A DNA stretch of 64,000 nt from an uncultured Paracoccaceae bacterium (GTDB taxonomy: Bacteria; Pseudomonadota; Alphaproteobacteria; Rhodobacterales; Rhodobacteraceae), in assembly GCA_943787985.1 (NCBI GenBank), contig CALSOO010000010.1, forward strand, positions 1 to 64,000, in the 5' to 3' direction. Positions 28,609 to 39,689 of this stretch are shown piece after piece. A program made the position numbers and the translations under genes. A model generated the notes under the pieces. That model saw only the letters and a list, made by a program, of their open reading frames with translations, ran no database searches and was not told where the DNA came from. The stretch's first letter is position 1. Each line of letters begins with the position of its first letter.

Positions 28609-29859
28609 CTATATCTTGACCATCATACCATCGCTGAGCGACAAGCGGTAGGCGCGCAAGGCAGGCACCATGCTCACAATTGCGCCAGCGGCAACAACCC
28701 CCAACAAAACCCAGACTTCGCGCCATGAAGGCGGCTCGATCGGCAACCACAGGCCAAAGGCGGCGTCCATGGCCGGTTGCGCCACCAGCAGCCCCAGATA
28801 AAGCAGGCCCAACCCCAAAACCGCGCCCACAGCAGCCATAACCGCGGCTTCGATCACAAGCAGGCCAAGGATCACGCGGGGCCGCGCGCCCATCGCGCGG
28901 AAAATCGCCATCTCGCGGCGACGTTCGTTGAGGCTTGAGAAAATTGTGGCCATCATCCCGATCAGGGCCGTGACAACCACCATTCCCGACACCGCAATCA
29001 AAGCCGTTTCTGCAATCCCGACGATCTGCCACAGCTCTTGCAAGGCCACCCCCGGAAGGATCGCCAGCAAGGGCTCTTGGGCATATTCATTGATGCTGCG
29101 TTGCAGACCAAATACCTGAAGGCGGCTTTTGACGCCGATGAGGGCCGCTGTGACGGCCTGCGGTTCGAGCTCCATCTGCCGGATCACATCTGCAGGGGTT
29201 GATTGCCCCGGGATGGCCGCACCGCTGCTCCAATCCAAATGAATGGCCTCGATGGCCTCCAGACTGACGATGACCGTGCGGTCCACCGGAGTCCCGGTTT
29301 TTTCCAGGATGCCCGACACGCGAAACGGCTGGTTGTCATGCGCGACAAAGGACGCCAGACCGTGGGCCACGACAATCGGATCATCAATGCTGTATCCCAA
29401 AGTTGCCGCCACATCTGCGCCTATGACCGCATCGAAAATGTCATCCATCACCGCCCCGTCCTGAACGGCAAGCGATTGTCCGGCGCGATATTTGTACCGC
29501 TCGAAAAATGCCGTTGTTGTGCCCATAACGCGAAACTGGCGATGACTGTCGCCCAGTGAGATCGGCACGATCCAGTCGACTTCAGGGCGCCCCGCGATAT
29601 CCTCATAGCTTTCCCACGTGAGGTTGTTCGTGGCGTTACCGATCCGAAAAACCGAATAGAGCAACAATTGCACCGCCCCCGAACGCGCCCCGACAATCAG
29701 GTCCGTGCCCGAGATCGTGTCGGCAAAGCTGGCTTTTGCGCCGGTACGGACTTTCTCTACGCCAAGGAAAAGTGCCACAGACAGCGCGATTGCAAGGATC
29801 GTCATCCCAACCGTCAAGGCGCGGGCGATCAATGAGCCAAGGGCGAGCCGCAGGATCAT
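28609..29859 (-). CDS. FtsX/MacB-type ABC transporter permease (zinc operon)
   Basis: A 416-residue permease with one N-terminal transmembrane helix, a large periplasmic domain (about 40-275) and three C-terminal helices. This is the type VII (MacB/LolE/FtsX) layout rather than the ZnuB channel layout. Such machines do mechanical work in the periplasm instead of simple import. It overlaps the ATPase gene stop by four bases. In the neighbouring zur/zrgA context, a role in zinc handling at the envelope is expected. Confidence 0.9.
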   Translation of the reverse strand: MILRLALGSLIARALTVGMTILAIALSVALFLGVEKVRTGAKASFADTISGTDLIVGARSGAVQLLLYSVFRIGNATNNLTWESYEDIAGRPEVDWIVPISLGDSHRQFRVMGTTTAFFERYKYRAGQSLAVQDGAVMDDIFDAVIGADVAATLGYSIDDPIVVAHGLASFVAHDNQPFRVSGILEKTGTPVDRTVIVSLEAIEAIHLDWSSGAAIPGQSTPADVIRQMELEPQAVTAALIGVKSRLQVFGLQRSINEYAQEPLLAILPGVALQELWQIVGIAETALIAVSGMVVVTALIGMMATIFSSLNERRREMAIFRAMGARPRVILGLLVIEAAVMAAVGAVLGLGLLYLGLLVAQPAMDAAFGLWLPIEPPSWREVWVLLGVVAAGAIVSMVPALRAYRLSLSDGMMVKI

Positions 29860-30557
29860 AAGGTGGCCTTTGCTGATTGTGTGACATCTGACATCTGAAC
29901 AACCCTGTCAAAATGTACGTTCAGGCGGGCGTCATGGCTCACCATGAGCAAGGTGCTGCCCGAGGCCCGGGCTTGGGCAAACAGGAGATCCAGAAAAGTG
30001 GCTTGGGTCGCGGCATCCAATGCCGATGTTGGCTCGTCCGCCACAATCAACGGCGGCGCACCAATCAGCGCGCGCGCGGCTGCGACACGCTGTTGCTGGC
30101 CAACGCTGAGTGTTCCGGCCTGTGCCAGAATAGCGTCCTCGGGCAGCCCCAAGTCCAGACAAAGCCGTCGCGCAGTATCGCGTGGCGACGCCACCCGTCC
30201 CCTGCGCAGGGGCGCGAACCGCAAAGGCAGCAGGATATTGTCGAGAACACTGGCATAGGGCAGCAAGTTGAATTGTTGAAAGATAAGCCCGATGTGTTCT
30301 GCCCGAAACCGGTCCCGTTTGCCCGCCGTCAATGACGCGATATCCCGCCCTGCAACGGTCACCGTGCCCTGATCCGCAGTGATGGTGCCGCAGATCAGGG
30401 ATAAAAGTGTCGATTTACCCGACCCGCTTTCTCCCAGCAGCAAAACACTCTCGGAGCGCGCGAGCTGGAAATCGGGGATGTCCAACCCGAAAGACGCGCG
30501 TCCCGGCCAGTGGTACCGGACACCCGACAGTGACAATATGGAGGTGTCTGAATCCAT
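29856..30557 (-). CDS. ABC transporter ATPase, LolD/MacB type (zinc operon)
   Basis: A 233-residue nucleotide-binding subunit with Walker A GESGSGKST (about 39-47), the Q-loop LIFQQFNLLPYA, the signature LSVGQQQRVAAARAL (about 143) and Walker B LIVADEPTSALD. The sequence belongs to the LolD/MacB group. It drives the adjacent FtsX-type permease, whose start it overlaps by four bases. The gene begins 15 bases after the zinc-binding protein gene. Confidence 0.93.
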   Translation of the reverse strand: MDSDTSILSLSGVRYHWPGRASFGLDIPDFQLARSESVLLLGESGSGKSTLLSLICGTITADQGTVTVAGRDIASLTAGKRDRFRAEHIGLIFQQFNLLPYASVLDNILLPLRFAPLRRGRVASPRDTARRLCLDLGLPEDAILAQAGTLSVGQQQRVAAARALIGAPPLIVADEPTSALDAATQATFLDLLFAQARASGSTLLMVSHDARLNVHFDRVVQMSDVTQSAKATL

Positions 30558-30571
30558 TCTGTGATCGGGTC

Positions 30572-31228
30572 TTAAAACAAGCTGCGCAGATCAAGCGAGG
30601 GCGCGTCCCGCTTCACCTCAAAGGCCGTCGCGCCACCCTCGGAGAGCACCTGCACCTCCAGCTCAAGCGCGTTCGCGAAAGCCTCGAAGTAGCCAAAAGT
30701 AATCAGGGTCACCTGCGCAGGGTCGGCGCAGGTCAGCAGGTATTCTGCATGAAATTCGGTGTGGCCTGTCTCCTCTGCGTGCGCGTCGTCGTCGTGGTCC
30801 TTGTCATGTTCGGCGTGCTCTTCGTCAGTGTGACCTTCCTCTGCATGGTCTTCGTGGTCATGACCTTCTTCTTCGTCTTTATGGGCGGCATGGTCTTCGT
30901 CGCCATGCTCTGCCTCGCTTTCCAGCGATGCACTTGCCTCAACCACGCTGCATCCGGCGGCGGCAGGCACTGAGAACAGATCAAGAGGCCGCGCCAGAAT
31001 TGCGACAGCAGCATCGACTTTTGCACGGTCCGCGCTGCTTTGCGCCGCATACTCAAAGCCGACAATATCGGCACCTGGCGCATGCAACTCCATAGCAATC
31101 CGGTCGCCATCAAACGCGATATCCAACTGGCCGACACCATGTTCATGGGCCTCCAGCTGGCGAGCGTCTTCGGCACCGACAGCACCGGCAGAAATGAGGA
31201 GGAGAGCAGCGGAAACGGATTTGATCAT
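30572..31228 (-). CDS. ZrgA-like zinc-binding protein (DUF2796)
   Basis: A 218-residue periplasmic protein. The start is ATG 31226-31228 because it gives a signal peptide (MIKSVSAALLLISAGAVGA); the longer frame adds 73 unsupported residues. After the QLEAHEHGVGQLDIAFDG motif of DUF2796 comes a long His/Asp/Glu tract (about 115-160; EEGHDHEDHAEEGHTDEEHAEHD) typical of zinc-scavenging proteins. In Vibrio, ZrgA with an ABC pair and further partners forms the zinc-regulated zrgABCDE system, which this operon resembles. It follows zur by 28 bases. Confidence 0.88.
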   Translation of the reverse strand: MIKSVSAALLLISAGAVGAEDARQLEAHEHGVGQLDIAFDGDRIAMELHAPGADIVGFEYAAQSSADRAKVDAAVAILARPLDLFSVPAAAGCSVVEASASLESEAEHGDEDHAAHKDEEEGHDHEDHAEEGHTDEEHAEHDKDHDDDAHAEETGHTEFHAEYLLTCADPAQVTLITFGYFEAFANALELEVQVLSEGGATAFEVKRDAPSLDLRSLF

Positions 31229-31256
31229 GACGTTTATCCTTTGGGTCTGAGGGAGG

Positions 31257-31643
31257 TCAGGTCGCACAGTTTTGGCAGCGACCGTGAATTTCAACGATAT
31301 GGCGGGTGGCATGGAACGCAGATTGCGCCGAGAGTGCTTTGAGGTGCGGTAGAACCTGTGAGCCGTCGTGCTCTTCAACAGTGCCACAGGCCTCACAGAC
31401 GGCGAGCACCGGCACTGCCTCTTCATGATCACAGCGGCATGGAACAAAAGCTTTCATGGACTCCAGCTTGTGGGCGCGACCTTGCTGCGTCAAAGCGGTC
31501 AACGTACGATAAATCGTAGGTGCCGCGAGAGCAGGTTCATCGCGTTTCATCTGATCCAGAATAGCATAGGCAGTCATCGGCTTGTCGTGCCGCTCAAGCA
31601 CCTTCAAAACGTCTGATTGCCGCGTCGCGGCTTGCTTGCGCAT
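31257..31643 (-). CDS. zur: Fur-family zinc uptake regulator Zur
   Basis: A 128-residue repressor with an N-terminal winged helix (KPMTAYAILDQMKR..APTIYRTLTALTQQG) and a C-terminal dimerisation domain. Structural zinc would be held by CEACG (about 88-92) and GRCQNC at the C-terminus, with regulatory sites near CRCDHEE. Its place as first gene of a zinc operon and the C..C pattern favour Zur over Fur. A perfect 16-bp palindrome lies 32 bases upstream, so it probably represses itself and the five genes downstream. Confidence 0.88.
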   Translation of the reverse strand: MRKQAATRQSDVLKVLERHDKPMTAYAILDQMKRDEPALAAPTIYRTLTALTQQGRAHKLESMKAFVPCRCDHEEAVPVLAVCEACGTVEEHDGSQVLPHLKALSAQSAFHATRHIVEIHGRCQNCAT

Positions 31644-31674
31644 GACTGTTCTTTCTTCGAGTTCAATTCTGTTG

Positions 31675-31690
31675 TTACTTTATAAAGTAA
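31675..31690 (-). promoter_or_regulatory. Candidate Zur box (perfect palindrome)
   Basis: TTACTTTATAAAGTAA is a perfect 16-bp palindrome, 32 bases before the zur start on the minus strand. Its AT-rich centre and the neighbouring zinc genes fit an autoregulatory Zur operator. It also overlaps the likely promoter. Confidence 0.7.
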
Positions 31691-31699
31691 TATCTTCGC

Positions 31700-32088
31700 G
31701 CACCGCAACATTTGACACTCAAAAATGAGCGTAATACCGCACAGCGCGCAGATGCTTGCCTAAATTTCAGGCATGTTTCGCGGCGCTCCAGGATAACGTC
31801 GCATGCAACGGTCTCTGTCAGACGCATGGCCGTCCGGTCCCTTGCATGAAATTTCGTAACTTCAATGCGCAGCGGTAGATCATCCACGCGCGGTGCAACG
31901 CTTTATCGATGATGTGTTTGCAACGCTTGGGGTTCGCTTGGCAGCAGCGTTTGTGTCGTCAAATTATGCTGCGAAAACCATTCGTTTGACAAAACCAATG
32001 GCAATCCACACTGCTGTCTTTTCCGTTACGCGATCCATTTTTCAATGATTGTTGACCGGGCCATATCTTTATAAATTGGATCGACGGC
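31700..32088. other. Intergenic region before the giant gene
   Basis: About 390 bases between the zinc operon promoter and the giant gene. Short frames on either strand show no recognisable protein. The AT-rich stretch just before ATG 32089 (TTGACC at 32052, TATAAA at 32070) may contain its promoter, though the spacing is not ideal. Confidence 0.4.
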
Positions 32089-35000
32089 ATGATTTCGGAA
32101 CCAAATTCAAAACAAGAATTCGAACATATCAGCAGCATTCTTCATGTAAGCAAATTGGTGGTTTTTGCGACCGATCAAGACGCCCGAATTTACTACACGG
32201 TGAAGCAAGACGGGTTTGAGGACACAGCGCTAGATCCCAGTGGGACAAACCATACGGGCTGGGAAACATGGAAAATTTTGGACTTGCCTGGTGCGTTTTA
32301 CAGCGAAACGGGGCATCCGGTTGCCGAAATCGAGGACATTTCGGTCATCGAGAAAGAACAGCAGAACAATGCGTTCACGGATGATGCTGATAAATACATC
32401 ATCCGGTCGCGCTACACGACGCACAACCACACGGCGCGGGCCCCTGTTCAGCTGATCTCGGGGTTGGGGCACTTATATGTGTTCCGGCAATTATGTGTTC
32501 CGGCAATCGCGCGATGGTAAAATTCTGGTGGACCGGTTTGTCCTCGACGGGATGAAAAACGAATTGAACCGCAAACTGGAGGTGCGTTTCAAGCGCAGTG
32601 GCCAACGGTTTGCGCCGTTGAGAAACTCGAACCCACAAAGCCACGGACATCTGCACAGTGTCGACAGCTTGGACTTTCGCGACGTCAATGGTCAGCCCTT
32701 TCATGAGCCCTCGACCGAGCTGTCCTGGCTGGGGGATATCCGTCTAGGGTGGTTTTCCGTGGTGCTGTTGCCCACCGATGATCATGACGTTCACAGGTGG
32801 CATATTTTCTATCTGACGGCGCAGAGCAACAAGCTGGAATATGCCTCGCTGAAGTCTTCGAAGGACGAGATGTTTGATTTCAAGGATCACTTTGTCCTGG
32901 CACCCGAAAAGGGGAATGTACCGGGGTTGATCCGCAGGTCGTTTGATATTTGCGATGCAGATGGCGTGGCCGATCTGGCGTTCACGGGCGCCCCTGTGGC
33001 CAGCCAGTACGACGTCCAGACCGAACAAGATACCGACAGCGGGCCGCATTTGCTGCGCGAGGCGACGCGGGTTCTTGTCAACATTCCCACGGCGTCAGGT
33101 GCGGTGTCGATCAGTTTTGCAGCGGCCAAGGACGGACGGTTGTCCCATGTCGGCTCCAGAGAGTCTCAAGACGGGCATGTCGACAGCAGCGAACAACACC
33201 TCAGGGCCACCCGTCGCGAGGTGATTTTGCCGTTGGACACCCTGGATGCCATCAAACTGATCGGCGACACACAGCATCCGCCACACGGGACGTTCAACAC
33301 GGTTCGGCGTGGATCAAAAGACCGGATCGAGATTGTTGTGGGTGACACCCCCGCCAATTTGAAAGCCGGTGAACTGATCCGGATCACCAATACGTCCTCG
33401 ATGGATGGTCATTACGACAGCGTCTCGGACGTGACCTCCGACCAGTTTTCTGTCCCCAAACCCGAGGATATGAACCTGTCAGGGCAATGGGTGAAGATCG
33501 ACCATGACACCAGCGGCCAAGTGTCGGACGGGATGATCACCAGCGTCTGCGTCGACGAGACCGGAGTCGAGGTCGCGTCGATGGGCACGGGTTTGAAAGA
33601 TGGCGATGCGGTACAGATCACAGGGACCGAGGCCATAAACGGGTTGCACCGTGTCGCATCGGTGAGCGGCACAAAGGTTGTGCTGGAGCGCAAGTGGCAC
33701 GCAGGCAACGCGGTGAACCTAAGTCGGGCCGTCGGCAATCGGCGCGGCGTGCGGTTTATAGAAGACGTGAACAGCACCGCACCATCTTATGGGCAGACCA
33801 AAGCGCTGGATCTGACGGATCTCAACGATGGTGCCAAGGGGGGCTATACGGTTTCGGTCTGGGCCTACCGTTCGGATGAAGCGATGTTGAACCGTGTGAT
33901 ATTCACGCAAATGGACGGTGCAATCTGCCTGAAGCTGGTCAACGGTTTTGCCACGGCATTTTCCACTGGAAAGGGCGAACGCCCCGAGGTGAAAGACCCG
34001 GTTGCGATGCCATTGAACACTTGGGTGCATTTCGCGGTCACGATACGGGCGGGCACAGGCGGGCACGGGTCTGACATACTGGTTTTGAAGCTCTACCGCG
34101 ACGGGGTCGAAGTTGCGTTTCCATCCATTGCATACACGTCCCCTGCGCCGTCTTGGGACTGCCAGATTGCCAACCAGATTCCCCATGACACGTTAACAGG
34201 CATGGTCCGTTTGGGGTGGTATGTTGATGTCTGCGACGACACGGCGGTCGTATCCGCAGTGCAAGGCCCGAACGGGCAACTGGGCAAAAGTTATGTCCAT
34301 GTCTTCCGGCGCTCGGGGGCGGTCTGGAACCGTGAAACGGTGTTGGACATATTCAATGAAACGTGCGTAACAACTTTGACCCCCAAATCGTTGGCGGTCG
34401 ACGGCGATACCATTGCAGTCGGGATCTATGACGACGAAAACGGCACGGACGATGCGGTGGTGCTCATTTACCGGCGCACCGGCACGGAGTGGCGTTGTTC
34501 CCAACTCATCGCAGACATTGGCCCGCAGCATCCTGCGCGCAGAGGAACGCGCACCAGTTTTGGCAGCGCGGTCGCCTTGTGCGGGGGGCATCTCTTTATC
34601 GGCGCAAAATCAGGGGTGGCCCACGCTGGCTCCAGTGCGGGAAAGGTCTATGCGCTTGTGGACAACGGCGCAACGTTTGAGGAGCGCGACGTCCTTTTGC
34701 CAGATGCGGGTGTGCCTGACACCACCCAGTTCGGCGCAACGATTTCAGCCACTGCCGAACATCTTGTCGTTGGATCAGGCGGCAAAGACGCAATCTACCG
34801 CGCGTCGTTTTTCCGACTGGAAGAAGGCAAATGGATCAATGCCCTCAACTTCAAATGCCCGGATGTAGACGGCGAGACCATTGAAGGCGTGTCGACGGCC
34901 ATCCACGGGGATTACGCTGTCATCGGCGCGCCCGGCCGTTTTGAAGACGGGGGTGTTGGCGGCAGTGTACATCTGTTCGCCTACAAGGACTGGCGTTGGA

Positions 35001-38000
35001 GTTTGCAATCCAGCTGCCGCGGGGAAGATCTCGGGGCCTTGAACTTTGAGCGGTTTGGCACGGCAGTTGCGATGAACGCGGACAATGTGTTCATTGGCGC
35101 CCCGAATGCAGAATACAATTGGAACGCGGGCCGTGTGTTTGTCATGCACATCCACGGAGGCGAGGACACAGGGTTTTTAATGCAAGACGAGGTCATCACA
35201 GCTGACCTTGATGACGGGGGGTTCAGCTTTGGATCGTCACTGGCGGCGGGCCGGTATGGATTTATGATAGGCAGCCGCATCGCGGACGAGTGGTCAGACT
35301 GTCTTGCGGTGTCGCTGATGACACTTCCGCGGCGCAACACTGCATTTCGGTTTGGTGGCAAACTGGCGACCATAATTGGCCAAGGCGGCGCGCTCGAACT
35401 GTCTGATTTTCAGGTTTGGGACAGGGTGCGCAGTGACACCGAGATCAAAAACACGATGTTTGCGAACCTCACAGGTACAGAGACAGGACTGTCAGGGTAC
35501 TGGCGCTTGGGGGCGATTGTGCCCGGCCAAACGCCGACGTTCACTGATTTCTCAACCTACAAAAACGCCGCCACACTGGTGGGGGATGCTCTGTTGTCGG
35601 AAAAAGTCTGTGACAGATATTTACTGTCCGAAATCGACGGCGACAGGCTGGAGGCCACGAAATACATCAACGAAGACTACGTGGCTGTGATGCAACGCGG
35701 CCATTACGAAGAGATGATCGAATTTGCGATTGACGACATGGCGCTGGTGACGGCCGGGCTGTTCAAGTTTGTCTATTGGGGCAAGTCGCATGCGGCATCG
35801 GACACGGTCATCGATTATTCGGACCGCGAAGTCGATGAGATGGGCGAACCGATGAGCTTGTTCTCACCGACCAAGGCGACGCTTGAAAATCTGTCCGGTG
35901 GCTGGATGCGTTTGACAGGCAAATTTTATGTGCCGGACGGGGTCAACCTGGTGCGCACCTTCGGGCTGTCAACGCAGACCCCGCATTGGGATCGCCCCGA
36001 GATCGACTGGAAAAAACTGCGGATCTGCAAACACAGCCTTGTCAATCTGTCAGACGTTGTGACCGAAGAAACCACCGATGAATCCATGGCCCTGACCCTT
36101 ATTCCTGATGTTGGCCTTGAGCCAATTGATCACGATACTCTGGAAACCAAGGAGAAGGCGTTCTTCAATATCTACCGCGAGATCAGGCACTTGAAGGATT
36201 TGATTTTCGAGATCGGGGTTTTGGACGAAAAAATTGCGTCGAAACGCGCATTGATCGGCAAACATTTCGCACTGCGGCAAGGCTATGCCAAGTATCTAAG
36301 CGATTGGAAAGCCGAACACGACGCCTCAAGCCGGATTGCGAAGTTGTTTTGGCGTGAAGACTACAGCCCCTCCAGCAAAGCGTATCACATCGGTGTTGGC
36401 CGATGGGAATTGTACGGGACGGGCTGGGACAACATCATGAGTTCGCTGCGTGTTCCACAGGGGCTTGAGGTGGTGATGCACCGCTACAAGGAATTCTCTG
36501 CCGAGCAGAAGGTGGTGACCGAGGACTGTGCGAATGTCGGCCACAAATTCGGCTACAACGACCGCACGACATCCGTCACAGTGCGCACGGTACAACGAAA
36601 ACGCTATGACAAGGGTAAAATTCAGAACCAGTACAGGCTGAACACCCAGTGGCGCGATACCGAGGACGCGACGCTGGCCATCCTGCACGCTGATCTTGAA
36701 AAGCTGGTGGCGGAAAAGCAATTTACCATTCCCGCGTTGAAAAAACGGCTGAAGCTAAAGGAGGACACCTTTAAGGCCCTAAAGGATGATCTTGACGGGT
36801 TGAGTAAGCTGGCCTTTAACACCACCGCCCGAGCGCGGCGTCAAAAGCGGTCCATGCCGTCTATCCGCGTTGATGCGCGGGGGCAGCAGACCTTTGGGGC
36901 GGTCCTTGGGTTCGTCAAACCCGCAAGCCGGATGACGGCGTTTTATTCCTGCACAGGAAATGTGCAGTTGAATTACCTTGATCGCAAAGGCCGGATACAA
37001 CGCAACAGCTTTGACGCGGTGGCAGATCATCTGAACAGTGAGTTCGAGGAATGGTTGCCCGATGAGACGAACTTCTGTGTGCAGACCCTCCCTGCGTCGC
37101 CGACGATCAAATTTGAAAAACCGATCGTGATGCCCAAGGCGTGGACTGTAGAACTTTGGTCGATATTTCCCTTGACCGTGCCCACAGTTTTTCCAGATTT
37201 GAAGGGCAAAGCGTTCACGAGTATGTTCCTTCCGCTTCATAATTCGAAAGACGTCGATTACGTTTTTGCCATCCGTTACGACCCCAACACGGGCGACGAG
37301 ACGCTGGGAACTTGGGCGAACGGGAAATTCTCAAGCGCAGGCGTCAGGCCAAGCGACTATGCAGCCGGTTGGCACCACATTGCAGCAGTCGCTGATGGCA
37401 AACATGTGAAGTTTTACATTGACGGCGTCTGCGTCACGGTCGGTGAAGACGAAAATCTGTCTGATCAACCGGGCCTCAAGCTGCCCAACCAGCCGTGCGA
37501 CCTGAGGGGGTTCTGCGACCAGGGAAATTCAATCGGGCACATAACAGAGTTGGGGATTTGGGGGGAGGCGTTGAGCGCAACGGAAGTCTTTGCAAACTCC
37601 AAGGGTCGGTTAAGCGGGTCCGAACCCGGCCTATTGGCCTATTGGCCGATGCAAGAGGGTGGCGGCCACATGTTGCACGATATGACTGCCAACGGCCACG
37701 ATGCAAAGCTGAACCCTTCTATAGCCAACGCCTGCTGGGCGGCCTGCGGTGCGCCAATTGGCCAGATGGATGGCGTGGACCCCGCCGATCAGATCGTGGT
37801 CGCGGAATACAGCCGTCTATCGACGGATCCGATAACGGGACGCAAAACCGCGACGATGATGCAAAACACGACCTATGTCTCGAAGGGGGCGGTTCAGGCG
37901 ATTGCGGACAAGCGGATCGAAGACCTTGATCTGGTCTGGGTTGGCAACAGCCAGTTCAATCCGACACTGCTGGGCTACATAGAGGGGGCCCCGCCAGTGC

Positions 38001-39665
38001 CAAGCGAAAACCTGACTGTGAAAAGAAATTACAACGGCGCTTCATCGGTGACACTGACCAAATCGGATGACGTGGACTATAGCTGGAAACGCTCCGAGCA
38101 GTCTGCGTCGGGCAACCATGTCGAATTTTTTGCCGGACTTGCGGGTGAAAGCTTGGGCGGGGTTGGGTTGGTGGAAAAGCTCGAAGAACACAAGAAAGGC
38201 GTCGCAGGCGAAGGCAACTGGGCATCCGGCAAAGCTGCGGACAGCAAAATTTCCTCGCATTCGATCAATCACACCAGTGATACGCTGTCGTTGCGGGGCC
38301 AGATGGAAAACAAGGCGAAGTTCCCTCATCTTGGCAAGCGGTTTATTCCCAAAAACGTCGGCTATGCTTTGGTCATCTCGGGGCTGGCAGACGTGTTCAT
38401 CACCAAGTTGGCACGCAGCGGGCGAATGATCGGCTATCAGATCACGCCAGTCGAAGACGTGCCCCCAGACATCAATACCATCACCTTTCTGATCAATCCG
38501 GCCTATGCGATGGCGGGCAGTCTGGATGGTTTGACGGGCACGAAAGCCACCAGCGACCGCTTCTTTGGCCATGTGCCCACGATGCGCGCGCAGTATGGCT
38601 CGGCTTATCCTGCAAGCTTCTACCGGTTGGGTGAGGCCTATGACCTCAAGCAACAGATCGAGCGGCAGGACAAAGCGCGTGAGGCGTATTTCGAGAACTT
38701 CGACTCTACGAAAGTGCAACGCAGCCAGTTGAGCGGGCAGATAGAAAAAGGCGATCTGCCCGGTAGCATATCTGTTCATCAAGCGGTCAATGCAACGCAG
38801 GGCTCGGCCGAAGACGACAAGAAGGCCGGGGAAAAGCGTGCGGAAAGGAACAAAAAAAGAAGGACAAGCAAACGCCGCGGCCACGACGGATGCCAGCAAG
38901 AAAAAAGAGGCCGAGATCAAAAAACAGCTTGCCAGTTTGCAAGAGCGCAACCACGCGAGCGCAAGTATGCACACGTGGCAAACCAAAATGGAGGCGATCA
39001 AGTCGCGATCAGGCAAGCGCAACATCGTCAACAATTATGTCTGGGATGCGGACGGCGGGATGCGGGTCGACTCCCAGCAGTTTTCAAGCTCGGTAGAGCA
39101 TACCATCGGCGGCAGCTTTACCCTCGAAGGCCAATTGGGGTTCAAGGGCAAGTTTTTCGCCGGGGTCGTGTCGGCGGAATTGATGGTGCAAGGCACTGGC
39201 AAATTGGTGCAATCGATGGCGAAAACCGAGACGCACAAGGAAGGGTTCGGGCTAAAGGTTGATGTCAGCGGCGTGGAAAACACAGGCATCACCGATCACG
39301 ATGACTATCCGGTCATGCCCGGCGAAAAGGTGGATCGCTACCGGTTCATGAGTTTTTATCTTGATGCCAGCACCCGCAATTTCATGGATTTCTTTAGTTA
39401 TGTCGTTGATCCTGAATGGCTTCAAAGCAACGATGAAGAGGCGCGATCGTTGCGACAAGCACAGGGCAAAGCCAATAAAACATGGCGCGTCCTGCACCGG
39501 GTCACCTATGTTGAACGACCGGCGCTGATGGGTTTTGGTCAAGAGTTGCGACCGCTTGAAGCCAAAGCCGCGCCACCCTCGATGGCCGATCAGATGGCCG
39601 ATCTGAAAAGTGAGTTGTCTGAATTGAAGGCACTGCTCAAGCAGCAGGTGGCGCCTAAGGAGTGA
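32089..39665 (+). pseudogene. Giant LamG/FG-GAP/beta-gamma-crystallin protein, split by two frameshifts
   Basis: With both shifts repaired the product has about 2,519 residues. Approximate repaired positions are as follows. 1-430 is beta-rich (LVVFATDQDARIYY..). 560-670 is the first half of a LamG-like lectin fold (GGYTVSVWAYRSDE, TWVHFAVTIRAG). 700-1080 holds FG-GAP-like propeller blades (GDYAVIGAPGRFED, ADNVFIGAPN). The LamG fold then seems to finish (LSDFQVWDRVRSDTEI..LSGYWRLG). 1330-1400 is coiled coil. 1418-1498 resembles a beta-gamma-crystallin domain (WDNIMSSLRVPQG..DRTTSVTV). 1677-1885 is a second LamG. 1900-2519 is unrecognised, with a terminal coiled coil. No signal peptide is seen. 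Frame breaks: a 16-bp tandem duplication (32476-32507) and an A7 tract (38852-38858). Everything between is open, so the lesions are recent, reversible or errors. Confidence 0.8.
32476..32507 (+). repeat. Exact 16-bp tandem duplication inside the giant gene
   Basis: TATGTGTTCCGGCAAT occurs twice in a row (32476-32491 and 32492-32507). Sixteen is not a multiple of three, so the second copy shifts the frame and truncates the protein at 143 residues. Removing one copy gives an uninterrupted ..HLYVFRQSRDGKILVDRF.. reading. Confidence 0.95.
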
Positions 39666-39689
39666 AGGTCAACAGCGCAAGATCCCGCA

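Noticed and set aside
30780-30960. Low-complexity GAC/CAC-rich DNA as a microsatellite.
   Set aside because: It encodes the His/Asp-rich metal-binding tract of the ZrgA-like protein and uses varied codons.
31675-31887. A 70-codon minus-strand ORF upstream of zur.
   Set aside because: It overlaps the promoter and the palindrome, and has no recognisable similarity or ribosome site.
38042-39034. A 330-codon minus-strand frame inside the giant gene.
   Set aside because: The plus-strand frame has coherent domains. The minus frame is a high-GC shadow without motifs.
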